Positions 8,557 through 18,126 of a stretch of 64,000 nt of DNA are shown one piece after another. Location: assembly GCA_022792335.1 (NCBI GenBank), contig JAAWAV010000007.1, positions 40,193 through 104,192 of the forward strand, written 5' to 3'. The notes beneath the pieces were generated by a model, which had not been told where the DNA came from, ran no database searches, and worked only from the letters and a program-made list of their open reading frames with translations. Within the stretch, counting starts at the first letter, position 1, and the number at the start of each line of letters is the position of its first letter. The DNA comes from Lachnospiraceae bacterium (GTDB taxonomy: Bacteria; Bacillota; Clostridia; Lachnospirales; Lachnospiraceae). Made by a program: the position numbers and the translations under genes.

Positions 8557-11500
8557 ATGTCGCTTAAGTTTGTGCTGGGAGGGGCGGGTACAGGAAAATC
8601 CAGATTCCTGAACCAGAGTCTGGTGGAAGAGGCAGGGCGATATCCTGACCGGCAATTTTTTGCCATTGTTCCGGAACAGTTTACCATGGAAACCCAGAAG
8701 GAGCTGACATTTTTAAGTCCGGGCCACAGCATTCTGAATATCGATATTGTGAGCTTTGAGCGTCTGGCTTACCGGGTATTTGAGGAACTTTCCTGTATGC
8801 CGGAAACCATTCTGGACGATATGGGGAAGAGTATGCTTCTCAGAAAAGCTTGTGCCTCTGTGGAAAAAAAGCTGGAAGTTTACAGAAATCATCTGAACCG
8901 GGCCGGATTCATCGAACAGTTAAAATCCACCATGTCGGAATTTGGGCAGTACCGGATCGGAGAGGAGGAGCTTTCCAGTCTGATCAGACAGACGGAGACC
9001 CGTCCCCTTTTAAACCGAAAGATGAAGGATATGCAGCTTCTGTTCGGAGCTTTTAAGGAAGCTATGGGAGAAGGGATGATCACTGCGGAGGAGCTGCTTC
9101 CCACTCTTTGCCATGTACTGCCCCGTTCCAAAAAGGTACGGGGCAGCGTCATGATTCTGGACGGGTTTACCGGATTTACTCCGGCGCAGTATCAGGTGCT
9201 GGAGGTACTTCTTAGCTGTTGCCGCCGCCTGACGGTGGCAGTTACCATTGATGCGGACGCTGAGATATACGATGCAAAAGAGACGGGAGATTTTTTTGCT
9301 CTGAGCCGGGAAACCATTGCAACTTTATGTAAAATGGCCGGCGAGAGGAAAGTTGGCAGAGAAGAAGATGTGATTTTGCAGGAGCCGGTACGGTTTTTGG
9401 AGTCCAGGGAACTGGCGTTTCTGGCCGGACGTCTGTTTCGGGACTGCGCAGAAACTTGGGAGGAGGAGCTGGAAGAGATATCTCTTTCCGAAGAAGCGTC
9501 TCCGATGGAGGAAGTACAGGCTCTTACGGTACGGCTGACAGCGCTGGTGCGAGAAGAGGGGCTTCGCTACCGGGAAATTGCGGTGGTCTGCGGCGATATG
9601 GAGGGATATCGTCCGCTTCTGGAGCAGGCCATGAAAGAAGCGGGACTTCCGGCATTCCTGGACGATACGAGGAGTCTTTTTACCAATCCGGTGGTGGAAT
9701 ATATGCGGGCGGCGCTGGAGGTAATCGAAAAGGATTTTTCCTATGAAAGTATGTTCCGTTTTTTGAAATGCGGATTCCTTTCTTTTGAAGAAGATGTCCT
9801 TTTTGAAATGGAAAATTATGTACTGGCTCTTGGAATCCGTGGGCACAGACGATGGGAAGCCTCCTGGGAAATCCTTTACCGGGGCGGGGAACATGTCAAC
9901 CTGGAGATTCTCAACGAAGCCAGAGAGGAGGCGGCCGCACCTCTTCTTTCTTTAAGAGAAGCTTTTCGGAAAAAAGATGCGACTGTGCGGGAAATGACAG
10001 AGGCGCTTTTTTATTTTTTGGACGGACAACAGGTGCAGGCGCGCCTGTCAGAAATGGCGGCGGTTTTTGAGAAAGAGGGGGCTTATAGTCTGGCAAAAGA
10101 GTATGAACAGGCTTATGGTCAGCTTCTTGGGCTATTCGACAGGATAACAGGGCTTCTGGGTGAGGAAGTGCTTTCTGTTAAAAATTACAGGGACGTACTG
10201 GACGCGGGATGTCGGGAGATTCGGGTAGGCGTTATCCCGGCGGCCCTGGACCGGATTCTGGTGGGGGATGTGGAACGGAGCCGTTTGAAGGATATCAAAG
10301 CCCTGTTTTTTATCGGGGTCAATGATGGAAATGTCCCCAAAAGAAAGCGACCGGGCGGATTGTTATCAGAGCTGGACAGAGAAGAGCTGGCTCCTTATGC
10401 GAGACTGACCCCTTCCGGGAGGGAAAGCAGCCTGATAGACAAATTTTATCTGTATCTGACGGTGACAAAACCGTCCCGGAGACTGTATATTTCCTATGTT
10501 TTGGCAGATGAACTGGGAGAAAAGAAAAGTCCGTCCCCCTATCTTTCTTATCTTTTGCGTCTGTTTCCGAAACTTTCCTGTAAAAAAGCGCCAGAGAAGG
10601 AGAGCCTTGTCCTGACAGAAGAACTGGCGCTCCGACTGTTTGCTGACGGCATGGAGGAGTATAGGACAGGGCAGTCCTCCGATCTGTGGGACGCGCTATA
10701 TGACTGCCTTCTGGAAAGAAAAGAAAACAGGGCCCTGCTGGACCGGATCGTCGACGCCGCCTTTTTTTCTTATGGAGGAGACAGAATTTCAAAAGCAGCC
10801 GCCAGAGCGCTTTATGGAGACGTCCTTTCAGGCAGCGTAACCAGGCTGGAAACTTATGCGGCCTGCGCATATGCGCAGTTTTTAACTTATGGCCTCAGAC
10901 TTGTGAAGCGGAAAGAATTTGAATTTGCTGCCCTGGATATGGGGAATGTGTTCCACAAGGCCATCGAACTGTCTTTCCGGTATGCGGCGCAGGAGGGGAT
11001 TTCAGTTTCCAATCTGGATGAAGAAGGGCGAAGAGATTTGGTAAAAAAGGCCATGGAAGCGGCGGCGGAGAATCTGGGAAGTCATGTGCTAAAGGCGTCT
11101 GCCAGAAATGAGTATCTGCTCACCAGGATGGAACGGATTACGGAAAAAACTCTGTGGGCGCTGGGAGAGCAATTGCAGGCGGGAGAATTTAAGCCGGCGG
11201 CCTTTGAGCTTGCTTTTTCGCCGGGAGAAAGCGCCGCCATGAGAATTTCCCTTTCAGATGGAGGAACCATGCAGCTTAAGGGAAAAATCGACCGGGTAGA
11301 TTTGTTTGAAGAGGCAGATAACGTCTATGTGAAAATTATTGATTATAAATCTGGCAGTATGGATTTTGATCTGGGAGCAGTGTATGGAGGGCTGGAGCTT
11401 CAGCTTGTAGTTTATCTGGACGCGGTGATGAGAAGGGAGCAACAGAAACATCCGGACAAGGAGATTATCCCGGCCGGCATGTTTTACTATCAGATCCAGG

Positions 11501-11964
11501 ATCCGATTCTGGAGCGGAAGGGGAGTGGTGAAGTTTCCAGAGACGCGTTTCTGGAGGCTATGCGACCCCGCGGAGTGTTTAATGGGGAGGACCGGGTGGT
11601 TTCTCTGTTCCGAAAGGAGAAGGAGGCGGACGGAAGTTCCAAGTGGCTTCCGGCCGTTACCAAAGACGGAGAACTGGTGCGGTCCAGATCAGCGGCAATT
11701 TCCACAAAGCAGTTTGAACATTTGCGAAGCTTTGTTTATCGGCGTATGGAACAGTTTGGCTCTGCCATTGCAGAGGGAGAAATTTCTGCAAAACCTTACA
11801 GAAGAAAAGAGCGGACCGGCTGTGACTTTTGTGAGTTTGGCCCGGTGTGCGGTTTCGACCGGAAACTTTCCGGCTATGAGTATCGCCGGCTTTTGGAGAA
11901 GAAACCGGAGGAAATCTGGAAAGAACTGGAGGAAATGGACAGAAAAAGCGGGGGAGAAGTGTGA
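8557..11964 (+). CDS. addB: helicase-exonuclease AddAB, AddB subunit
   Basis: 1135 aa; N-terminal GGAGTGKSRFL, C-terminal IDYKSGSMDFDL nuclease motif and Fe-S cysteines CDFCEFGPVC; directly upstream of addA. Confidence 0.95.
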   Translation: MSLKFVLGGAGTGKSRFLNQSLVEEAGRYPDRQFFAIVPEQFTMETQKELTFLSPGHSILNIDIVSFERLAYRVFEELSCMPETILDDMGKSMLLRKACASVEKKLEVYRNHLNRAGFIEQLKSTMSEFGQYRIGEEELSSLIRQTETRPLLNRKMKDMQLLFGAFKEAMGEGMITAEELLPTLCHVLPRSKKVRGSVMILDGFTGFTPAQYQVLEVLLSCCRRLTVAVTIDADAEIYDAKETGDFFALSRETIATLCKMAGERKVGREEDVILQEPVRFLESRELAFLAGRLFRDCAETWEEELEEISLSEEASPMEEVQALTVRLTALVREEGLRYREIAVVCGDMEGYRPLLEQAMKEAGLPAFLDDTRSLFTNPVVEYMRAALEVIEKDFSYESMFRFLKCGFLSFEEDVLFEMENYVLALGIRGHRRWEASWEILYRGGEHVNLEILNEAREEAAAPLLSLREAFRKKDATVREMTEALFYFLDGQQVQARLSEMAAVFEKEGAYSLAKEYEQAYGQLLGLFDRITGLLGEEVLSVKNYRDVLDAGCREIRVGVIPAALDRILVGDVERSRLKDIKALFFIGVNDGNVPKRKRPGGLLSELDREELAPYARLTPSGRESSLIDKFYLYLTVTKPSRRLYISYVLADELGEKKSPSPYLSYLLRLFPKLSCKKAPEKESLVLTEELALRLFADGMEEYRTGQSSDLWDALYDCLLERKENRALLDRIVDAAFFSYGGDRISKAAARALYGDVLSGSVTRLETYAACAYAQFLTYGLRLVKRKEFEFAALDMGNVFHKAIELSFRYAAQEGISVSNLDEEGRRDLVKKAMEAAAENLGSHVLKASARNEYLLTRMERITEKTLWALGEQLQAGEFKPAAFELAFSPGESAAMRISLSDGGTMQLKGKIDRVDLFEEADNVYVKIIDYKSGSMDFDLGAVYGGLELQLVVYLDAVMRREQQKHPDKEIIPAGMFYYQIQDPILERKGSGEVSRDAFLEAMRPRGVFNGEDRVVSLFRKEKEADGSSKWLPAVTKDGELVRSRSAAISTKQFEHLRSFVYRRMEQFGSAIAEGEISAKPYRRKERTGCDFCEFGPVCGFDRKLSGYEYRRLLEKKPEEIWKELEEMDRKSGGEV

Positions 11965-14900
11965 CAGTGGAATGGACGAAAGAACAGAAACAGATCATCG
12001 GACTTCGGGATAGAAATCTTCTGGTATCGGCGGCGGCAGGCAGCGGAAAAACGGCGGTTTTGGTAGAACGGATTATGGCGATGATTACAGATCAGGAAAA
12101 GCCGGTGGATATCGACCGGCTTTTGGTGGTGACTTTTACCAATGCGGCGGCAGGACAGATGCGGGAACGAATTGGGAAACGTATAGCAGAGGAACTCCAT
12201 TCTTCGCCGCAGGATGAGAATTTAAAACGGCAGGAGGATTTGCTTCCCCACGCGAAGATTATGACCATTGACAGTTTTTGCCTTTCTGTGGTGCGGAACT
12301 ATTTCAGCTTCCTGGATCTGGATCCGGATTTTCGGATTGGAGATGAAGGAGAGCTGAAACTAATCCGAGAGGAAGTCATGGCGGAACTTTTAGAAGAAAA
12401 GTATCAGGAGGCGTCGCCGGGATTTTTGCTGTTTGTAGAGAGCTACGGAGAGGGAAAAGGCGATGGGAATCTGGGGGAAGTGATCGACCGGCTGTATCAG
12501 TTTGCATCAGCCTACCCGGATCCGGAGGGACAGCTTGCACTTTGGAAAAAGCAGCTTGGAGAGGCGACGTCAGAGGAAGGCATAGAGAGCGTTTCCTGGA
12601 TGCAGGTGTTGATGGAGGAACTTCATCTGGCGGCAGGGGAACTGAAAGAACGCTGTGAGGCCGCCATAGAAGTTTGCGGAGAATCAGAAGGGCTGGCCCC
12701 TTACGGAGCCATGTTTGAGGCGGATCGGAAGATTATCTGCAGGCTTTGGAAGGCAGACAGTTATAAAGAAGCGGCGGAGCTTCTGGAAGGAATGAAAAAA
12801 TCCTTTGTGACAAAGCCGAGGCTGGGAAAAAAAGTTCTGGTGGACGAGGAGATGAAGGAATTTCTCTCTGCCTTGCGGGATTCCATGAAAAAGGAACTGA
12901 TTTCTTTGGCAGAGTCATTCTATCTGGGGGAAATTGGGCAGGTGTGCGCGGATATCCGGGGAGTGAGAGAGCCTCTGGAGGAGCTCATCGATTTGGCGGT
13001 GGCCTATGGCAGAGCGTTCAAAGTAGCCAAACGGGAAAAAAATATGGTGGACTTTTCTGATATTGCCCACTTTGCGCTCCAGATTCTGGCAAAGCCTGTG
13101 GAAGGCGGAGGGACCGTACCGTCGGAGACAGCCGTGGAACTGGGACGGAGCTTTCATGAAATTATGATTGACGAATATCAGGACAGCAACTGGATTCAGG
13201 AAGCCATTTTAACGAGCGTATCCAGGGAAAGGGAGGGAAGGCCCAATCTCTTTATGGTAGGGGATGTCAAACAGAGCATTTACCGGTTTCGCCAGGCCAG
13301 ACCGGAACTTTTCATGGAGAAATATACTTCCTATACCAGGGAGGACAGCCTTTACCAGAAAGTAGATTTGCACAGGAATTTCCGGAGCCGTGAAACGGTG
13401 CTTGCCGCAGCCAATTTTTTCTTTGGACAGTTGATGGAACAGAAGCTGGGCGGGATCTCCTATGACGAGGAAGCGGCTCTGATTCCCGGACGAATGTTTC
13501 CGGAGGCGGCAGAACTTTCTTCTGTGGAGACGGAGGTCCTTCTTGTGGATCTGGGGAAATCCGGAGAGAAGGGGGGAGAAGGAAGCCTTCGGGAATATCA
13601 GGCAAAGGAGCTGGAGGCCAGAGCAGTGGCCGGGCGGATAAAAGAGCTGGTGGATCCGGAACGTGGATTTCAGGTGCTGGATAAAGAGACGGGAGAATAT
13701 AGAAAGGCCCGTTACGGAGATATCGTCGTTCTTTTACGGACCATGAGCGGATGGGCGGAGGTTTTTACAGAAGTTTTTATGGAAGCAGGGATTCCGGCTT
13801 TTGCCCAGACGCGGACAGGGTATTTTTCAGCCAGGGAGATTCAGTGCATGTTGAATCTTTTGCGAATCATTGACAATCCCATGCAGGATATTCCACTGGC
13901 GGCAGTCCTGCATTCTCCCATGGGAGGCTTTACTTCAGAAGAACTGGCTGTTGTCACGGCGGCGGCCGGACAGGAGACTGCTCCAGTCTCTCTGAAAGGA
14001 CTTTACGGTGCATTGAAAACATTTTCCATGCAGGGACAGGACGAATTTTTGCGGGAAAAAACGGAAGTCTTTCTCGCGATGCTTTCCGATTTCCGAAAAC
14101 GGGCGGTTTATATGCGCCTTCATGAGCTTTTGCAGTACATTCTGGAAAAAACGGGATATGGCTGGATGCTGGCGGCCATGCCCGGAGGTAATATCCGGAA
14201 AAAAAATATGGAGATGCTAATCAGGCGGGCGGTGGATTATGAAACGACCAGTTATCAGGGCGTGTTTCAGTTTGTACGCTATATTGAAAAATTGCAGAAA
14301 TACTCTGTGGATTTCGGAGAAGCAGCTCCTTCCCAGGGAGAGGAAGATACGGTACGCATTACCAGCATTCACAAAAGCAAAGGGTTGGAATATCCTATTG
14401 TCATTCTTTCCGGGGTGGGAAAATCTTTCAACCGCCAGGACAGCAATCAAAAGATTCTGTTCCATCCGGAGCTTGGAATGGCGGCAGATTTTATAGATGT
14501 AAAAAAACGGACCAGGGTGCCGACACTTCCGAAAAAAGTATTTCAGCGGCTGCTTCGTCTGGATCTTCTGGGGGAAGAGCTGCGGGTATTTTATGTGGCT
14601 CTTACCAGGGCCGAGGAAAAACTGATTCTTACAGGAGCCGATCGTTATCTGGAAACAAAGCTTGTCAAATGGAACAGCCTCCGACTGACAAAGGAAGAAA
14701 AGCTTCCGTATTATGCAGTTTCCTCTGCCGGCTCTTATCTGGACTGGATTTTGATGGCCTTAGTACGAAACAAGACTTATGAGAAGATTTTTACGGAGAG
14801 AGGGGTGACACCGCCTGTCTTTCACAGATTGTACGAACGATTCGTTCCCATTGCCATCCGTCTGGTGGGCATGGAGGAGCTTGTGCGCCAGGAGGTATGG

Positions 14901-15734
14901 AAGCAGGCTTCCGGACAGTTTTTACGGGAGGGGCTTTCAGGGCCTAGGGCAGAGGGACAGGAAGCGTTAAAGGAACGATTGAGGAACCGGCTTTCTTATC
15001 GCTATCCTTATACTATGGCAGTGACGACTCCCAGAAAATTCAGTGTATCTGAGCTTAAGGAGGAGACAGCTCCTGAGACTTTTTCCGGAGTGATTTCAGG
15101 AGAGGCGTCTGACGGGGTAGCGCTCTATGAGACAGGGCCTTTTGACGAGGATAGAGCAGTTCCCAACTTTTTAAAATCGGAAGAGCCTCGTTCCGGAGCG
15201 GCGAGAGGGACTGCTTATCACAGGCTGTTGGAGCTTTTGCCTTTCCAGATGAGTCCGTTGTCGGAGGAGGCCGTATTTCATGCAGTAGAAAGTCTGGAGG
15301 CGCAGGGGCTTTTGCCTAAAAATACGGATAAAAGTCTGAATTTAAGAAAGGTATACCGGTTTCTTTTATCTCCCCTTGGAAGGCGGATGGCGGGAGCAAA
15401 GATCCTGAAAAAGGAGCAGCAGTTTGTGATGAGCCTTCCGGCTGGTAGAATCCGACCAGAATACGGGGAAGGCCCGCTTGCAGAAGAAGAAATTCTGGTT
15501 CAGGGAATCATTGACGCCTGGTTCGAGGAGGACGGAGAGCTGGTGATTGTGGATTATAAGACGGATCAGGTGAATGGTCTTGACAGGGAGGAGGCGAAAG
15601 GCTTGCTTGTCGGACGTTATCAAGCACAGCTTGACTATTACCAGGCAGCGTTAGAGATGAGTACGGGGAAGCAGGTGAAAGAACGTTATCTCTATTCCTT
15701 TTCTCTGGAGGAGGCAATCCTTGTAGAACGCTGA
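11961..15734 (+). CDS. addA: helicase-exonuclease AddAB, AddA subunit (GTG start)
   Basis: UvrD motifs AAAGSGKTAVLVERI, DEYQDSN, VGDVKQSIYRFRQARPELF, SIHKSKGLEYPIV; RecB-like IVDYKTDQV. Confidence 0.96.
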   Translation: MTVEWTKEQKQIIGLRDRNLLVSAAAGSGKTAVLVERIMAMITDQEKPVDIDRLLVVTFTNAAAGQMRERIGKRIAEELHSSPQDENLKRQEDLLPHAKIMTIDSFCLSVVRNYFSFLDLDPDFRIGDEGELKLIREEVMAELLEEKYQEASPGFLLFVESYGEGKGDGNLGEVIDRLYQFASAYPDPEGQLALWKKQLGEATSEEGIESVSWMQVLMEELHLAAGELKERCEAAIEVCGESEGLAPYGAMFEADRKIICRLWKADSYKEAAELLEGMKKSFVTKPRLGKKVLVDEEMKEFLSALRDSMKKELISLAESFYLGEIGQVCADIRGVREPLEELIDLAVAYGRAFKVAKREKNMVDFSDIAHFALQILAKPVEGGGTVPSETAVELGRSFHEIMIDEYQDSNWIQEAILTSVSREREGRPNLFMVGDVKQSIYRFRQARPELFMEKYTSYTREDSLYQKVDLHRNFRSRETVLAAANFFFGQLMEQKLGGISYDEEAALIPGRMFPEAAELSSVETEVLLVDLGKSGEKGGEGSLREYQAKELEARAVAGRIKELVDPERGFQVLDKETGEYRKARYGDIVVLLRTMSGWAEVFTEVFMEAGIPAFAQTRTGYFSAREIQCMLNLLRIIDNPMQDIPLAAVLHSPMGGFTSEELAVVTAAAGQETAPVSLKGLYGALKTFSMQGQDEFLREKTEVFLAMLSDFRKRAVYMRLHELLQYILEKTGYGWMLAAMPGGNIRKKNMEMLIRRAVDYETTSYQGVFQFVRYIEKLQKYSVDFGEAAPSQGEEDTVRITSIHKSKGLEYPIVILSGVGKSFNRQDSNQKILFHPELGMAADFIDVKKRTRVPTLPKKVFQRLLRLDLLGEELRVFYVALTRAEEKLILTGADRYLETKLVKWNSLRLTKEEKLPYYAVSSAGSYLDWILMALVRNKTYEKIFTERGVTPPVFHRLYERFVPIAIRLVGMEELVRQEVWKQASGQFLREGLSGPRAEGQEALKERLRNRLSYRYPYTMAVTTPRKFSVSELKEETAPETFSGVISGEASDGVALYETGPFDEDRAVPNFLKSEEPRSGAARGTAYHRLLELLPFQMSPLSEEAVFHAVESLEAQGLLPKNTDKSLNLRKVYRFLLSPLGRRMAGAKILKKEQQFVMSLPAGRIRPEYGEGPLAEEEILVQGIIDAWFEEDGELVIVDYKTDQVNGLDREEAKGLLVGRYQAQLDYYQAALEMSTGKQVKERYLYSFSLEEAILVER

Positions 15735-15910
15735 GGCAAATTTCGTCTGTAGGAGGGACATGTATCGGAAGCGTATACAAATGATTTTCAATTTTTCGTA
15801 AATCTTCATATTCGATTCATGGTTATCCAAGATTTTTCTGATATAATATAGACAGTTAAGATGCGAAAAGGCGTTAGAAAAATACAGAAGAAACATGGGG
15901 GAGATGCCAT

Positions 15911-16891
15911 ATGATCCGCGATACGGCCAGAAAAATGCCGCAGCAGTCAATCAATCGCCAGGATAGCGTATCCAGGTTGCGGGAAAGAAAACGTATGAAG
16001 CAGAGGCGGAGGAGAAACAGAAAGATTGCTTTAGCAGTTTTTTTGGCGACTCTTTGCGGAATTTCTTTCTGGCTGGGAAGAATTACGGCGCCAAAAGTAG
16101 AAAAACAGGGAGAAAAAGGCGGCGGGAGCCAGATCGCCCGGACAAATGCGGAAGGGACAAGAACGCTGAGTGCGAAGAATGAAGAAGATTCCGGTACGGA
16201 CATGACGGCTGAAGATATGATTGCGTATGTGCAGGCGCATCCAAAGGAATATCCGGAGTTTTTACAAAGTTTTTTGGAGAGCAATCGGGAGGCGGCAGAT
16301 TTCGTCTATCACTATCCGGAAAACAAAGATCGAACAGGCGGGACAATTGATTTGTCTGGAGAATATACGGAAGGGGAAATTCCACTTTTCATTCAGTGGG
16401 ACAAGCGGTGGGGTTATGAAACCTATGGAGACGATTTGATGGCCTTAAGCGGTTGCGGTCCAGTCTGCCTTTCCATGGTATATGTGGGACTTACCGGCGA
16501 CACGACAATGAATCCAAAAGCTATGGCGGAGTTTTCATCAAAAAATGGGTACTATCTGGAAAATGTCGGTACAAGCTGGGAGCTTATGAGCTCCGGAGCG
16601 AAGCTTCTTGGCCTTTCCTGGAAGAATCCGGCCCTTCATCAGGCAGAAATATTTGCGGAGCTGGATGCAGGCCATCCGCTGATTTGCAGTATGCAGCCTG
16701 GAGACTTCACCACTACGGGACATTTTATTGTGATTTACGGGCGGAAGGGGGAGAATCTTCTGATTCACGATCCTAACAGCCCGGAAAGAAGCGCAAAGGA
16801 ATGGCCTTATAATCAGGTAGAAAGTCAGATCAAGAATATTTGGTCTTATTCTAAAGCTGAGAAATCCTCTATAGTTGAAAACTACCTGTAA
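15911..16891 (+). CDS. C39-like (C39_2) cysteine peptidase family protein, membrane-anchored
   Basis: N-terminal TM; QWDKRWGYETYGDDLMALSGCGPVCLSMVYVGLTGD with catalytic Cys; GHFIVIYGRKGENLLIHDPNS. Confidence 0.85.
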   Translation: MIRDTARKMPQQSINRQDSVSRLRERKRMKQRRRRNRKIALAVFLATLCGISFWLGRITAPKVEKQGEKGGGSQIARTNAEGTRTLSAKNEEDSGTDMTAEDMIAYVQAHPKEYPEFLQSFLESNREAADFVYHYPENKDRTGGTIDLSGEYTEGEIPLFIQWDKRWGYETYGDDLMALSGCGPVCLSMVYVGLTGDTTMNPKAMAEFSSKNGYYLENVGTSWELMSSGAKLLGLSWKNPALHQAEIFAELDAGHPLICSMQPGDFTTTGHFIVIYGRKGENLLIHDPNSPERSAKEWPYNQVESQIKNIWSYSKAEKSSIVENYL

Positions 16892-17005
16892 GTTCAGGGA
16901 GCGTTCAAGATAGGTAGTTTTCAAAAATTGACGAATAAATATTGCCCCCTCTTTCCATACTAATACAGGCTGCATCGGTTGACAGGAACCGCCTATGTAG
17001 CCTGT

Positions 17006-17280
17006 ACCGTCGCTTGACAAGGACATACACGCCCTGAACCACGATATTTGCTTGATTTTTTGCGTTATCCTTAGTCGGTGTACGTCCGGTACACCTCCAT
17101 CGTCTGCCTTGAAAATCAAGCAAATGTCAGTGGTCAGGGTTGAAAAGTCGAACAGGGATGAAATTCAGCCCCTGCAAGGCGCTTGACCGACGCGTACTGG
17201 ACGTACGCGGAGTGAAAGTAACGCCGCAGGAGCTGAATTTCCCCCTTTTTCGACCGTGTGTGCTCTTGTCAAGCGACGGT
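17006..17280. repeat. composite inverted-repeat element (MITE-like or structured intergenic element)
   Basis: Ends accgtcgcttgacaag (17006) and cttgtcaagcgacggt (to 17280) are inverted copies; inside are two adjacent long imperfect hairpins with GTAC-rich apices. Confidence 0.7.
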
Positions 17281-17286
17281 TTCCGC

Positions 17287-17316
17287 TTGACAAAACTCCG
17301 AATTTCCAGGTATAAT
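17287..17316 (+). promoter_or_regulatory. sigma-A-type promoter for the mntP leader
   Basis: TTGACA (17287-17292), 18-bp spacer, TATAAT (17311-17316). Confidence 0.8.
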
Positions 17317-17323
17317 ACACGAA

Positions 17324-17423
17324 GATAAGGGAGTAGTTGGCGTTTTTGGACGTAGCGGAGTCAACATACTGATACGCATGGAAATGGGGATATCTGGCTT
17401 TGCTTTAAATAATGAGACTTATC
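17324..17423 (+). ncRNA. yybP-ykoY family (Mn2+) riboswitch aptamer upstream of mntP
   Basis: gataagggagtagt...gtcaacatactgatacgc...tatctggctttgc...aatgagacttatc; P1 gataa/ttatc; followed by a terminator and mntP. Confidence 0.8.
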
Positions 17424-17456
17424 TGCACATTTTTTGTGCAGATGGGTCTTTTTTAT
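17415..17456 (+). terminator. riboswitch expression-platform terminator
   Basis: agacttatctgcaca/tgtgcagatgggtct then T-run; overlaps the 3' strand of aptamer P1. Confidence 0.8.
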
Positions 17457-17559
17457 CGTATGGGGAATTTTGCTCCCCATACGATACTGTCATTCCAGGC
17501 GTCTTTATTCCCTGAAAGGAACATATGATAAATCAGGACGAAAGAAACAAAAGGAGAGA

Positions 17560-18120
17560 ATGATGGCAGTTTGGGAAATGTTTTTCATCGCAGTGGGGCT
17601 TTCCATGGACGCTTTTGCAGTATCCGTCTGCAAGGGGCTGGCCATGCAGGGAATGTGCTGGAAAAATGCATGGCTGGCAGGCGCGTATTTCGGAGGATTT
17701 CAGATGCTTATGCCCCTTGCGGGATACCTTCTTGGCACCGGCTTTCAGGATAAGATTATGAGCATTGATCACTGGCTTGCCTTCATCCTTCTTGGAACCA
17801 TCGGCACCAATATGGTGAAAGAGTCCTTTTCCGGCGAGGCGAAAGGGGACTGTTCGTTTGATGTGAAAACAATGCTGCTCTTAGCTGTGGCGACCAGTAT
17901 CGACGCTCTGGCGGTGGGCGTGACCTTTGCCTTTTTAAAAGTAGAAATTCTTCCGGCCGTGTCCCTGATCGGAGCGACCACCTTTGTGCTGTCAGCCGCA
18001 GGAGTCCGGGTGGGAAACGTCTTTGGAAGCAGATACAAAGCGAAAGCGGAACTTGCCGGAGGAGTGATCTTGATTTTTATGGGAGTTAAGATCTTGTTGG
18101 AGCATCTGGGCGTATTTTAA
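17560..18120 (+). CDS. mntP: manganese efflux pump MntP
   Basis: [55 protein letters not shown]; six hydrophobic helices. Start at ATG 17560 or 17563. Confidence 0.95.
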   Translation: MMAVWEMFFIAVGLSMDAFAVSVCKGLAMQGMCWKNAWLAGAYFGGFQMLMPLAGYLLGTGFQDKIMSIDHWLAFILLGTIGTNMVKESFSGEAKGDCSFDVKTMLLLAVATSIDALAVGVTFAFLKVEILPAVSLIGATTFVLSAAGVRVGNVFGSRYKAKAELAGGVILIFMGVKILLEHLGVF

Positions 18121-18126
18121 GGAGAA

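Noticed and set aside
16538-17123. - strand ORFs over the C39 gene 3' end and the hairpin element
   Set aside because: Antisense to a supported gene and to the inverted-repeat element; likely non-coding.
17340-17364. gtttttggacgtagcggagtcaac as another fragment of the GTAC-rich repeat family
   Set aside because: It lies inside the yybP-ykoY aptamer upstream of mntP, which explains it better.
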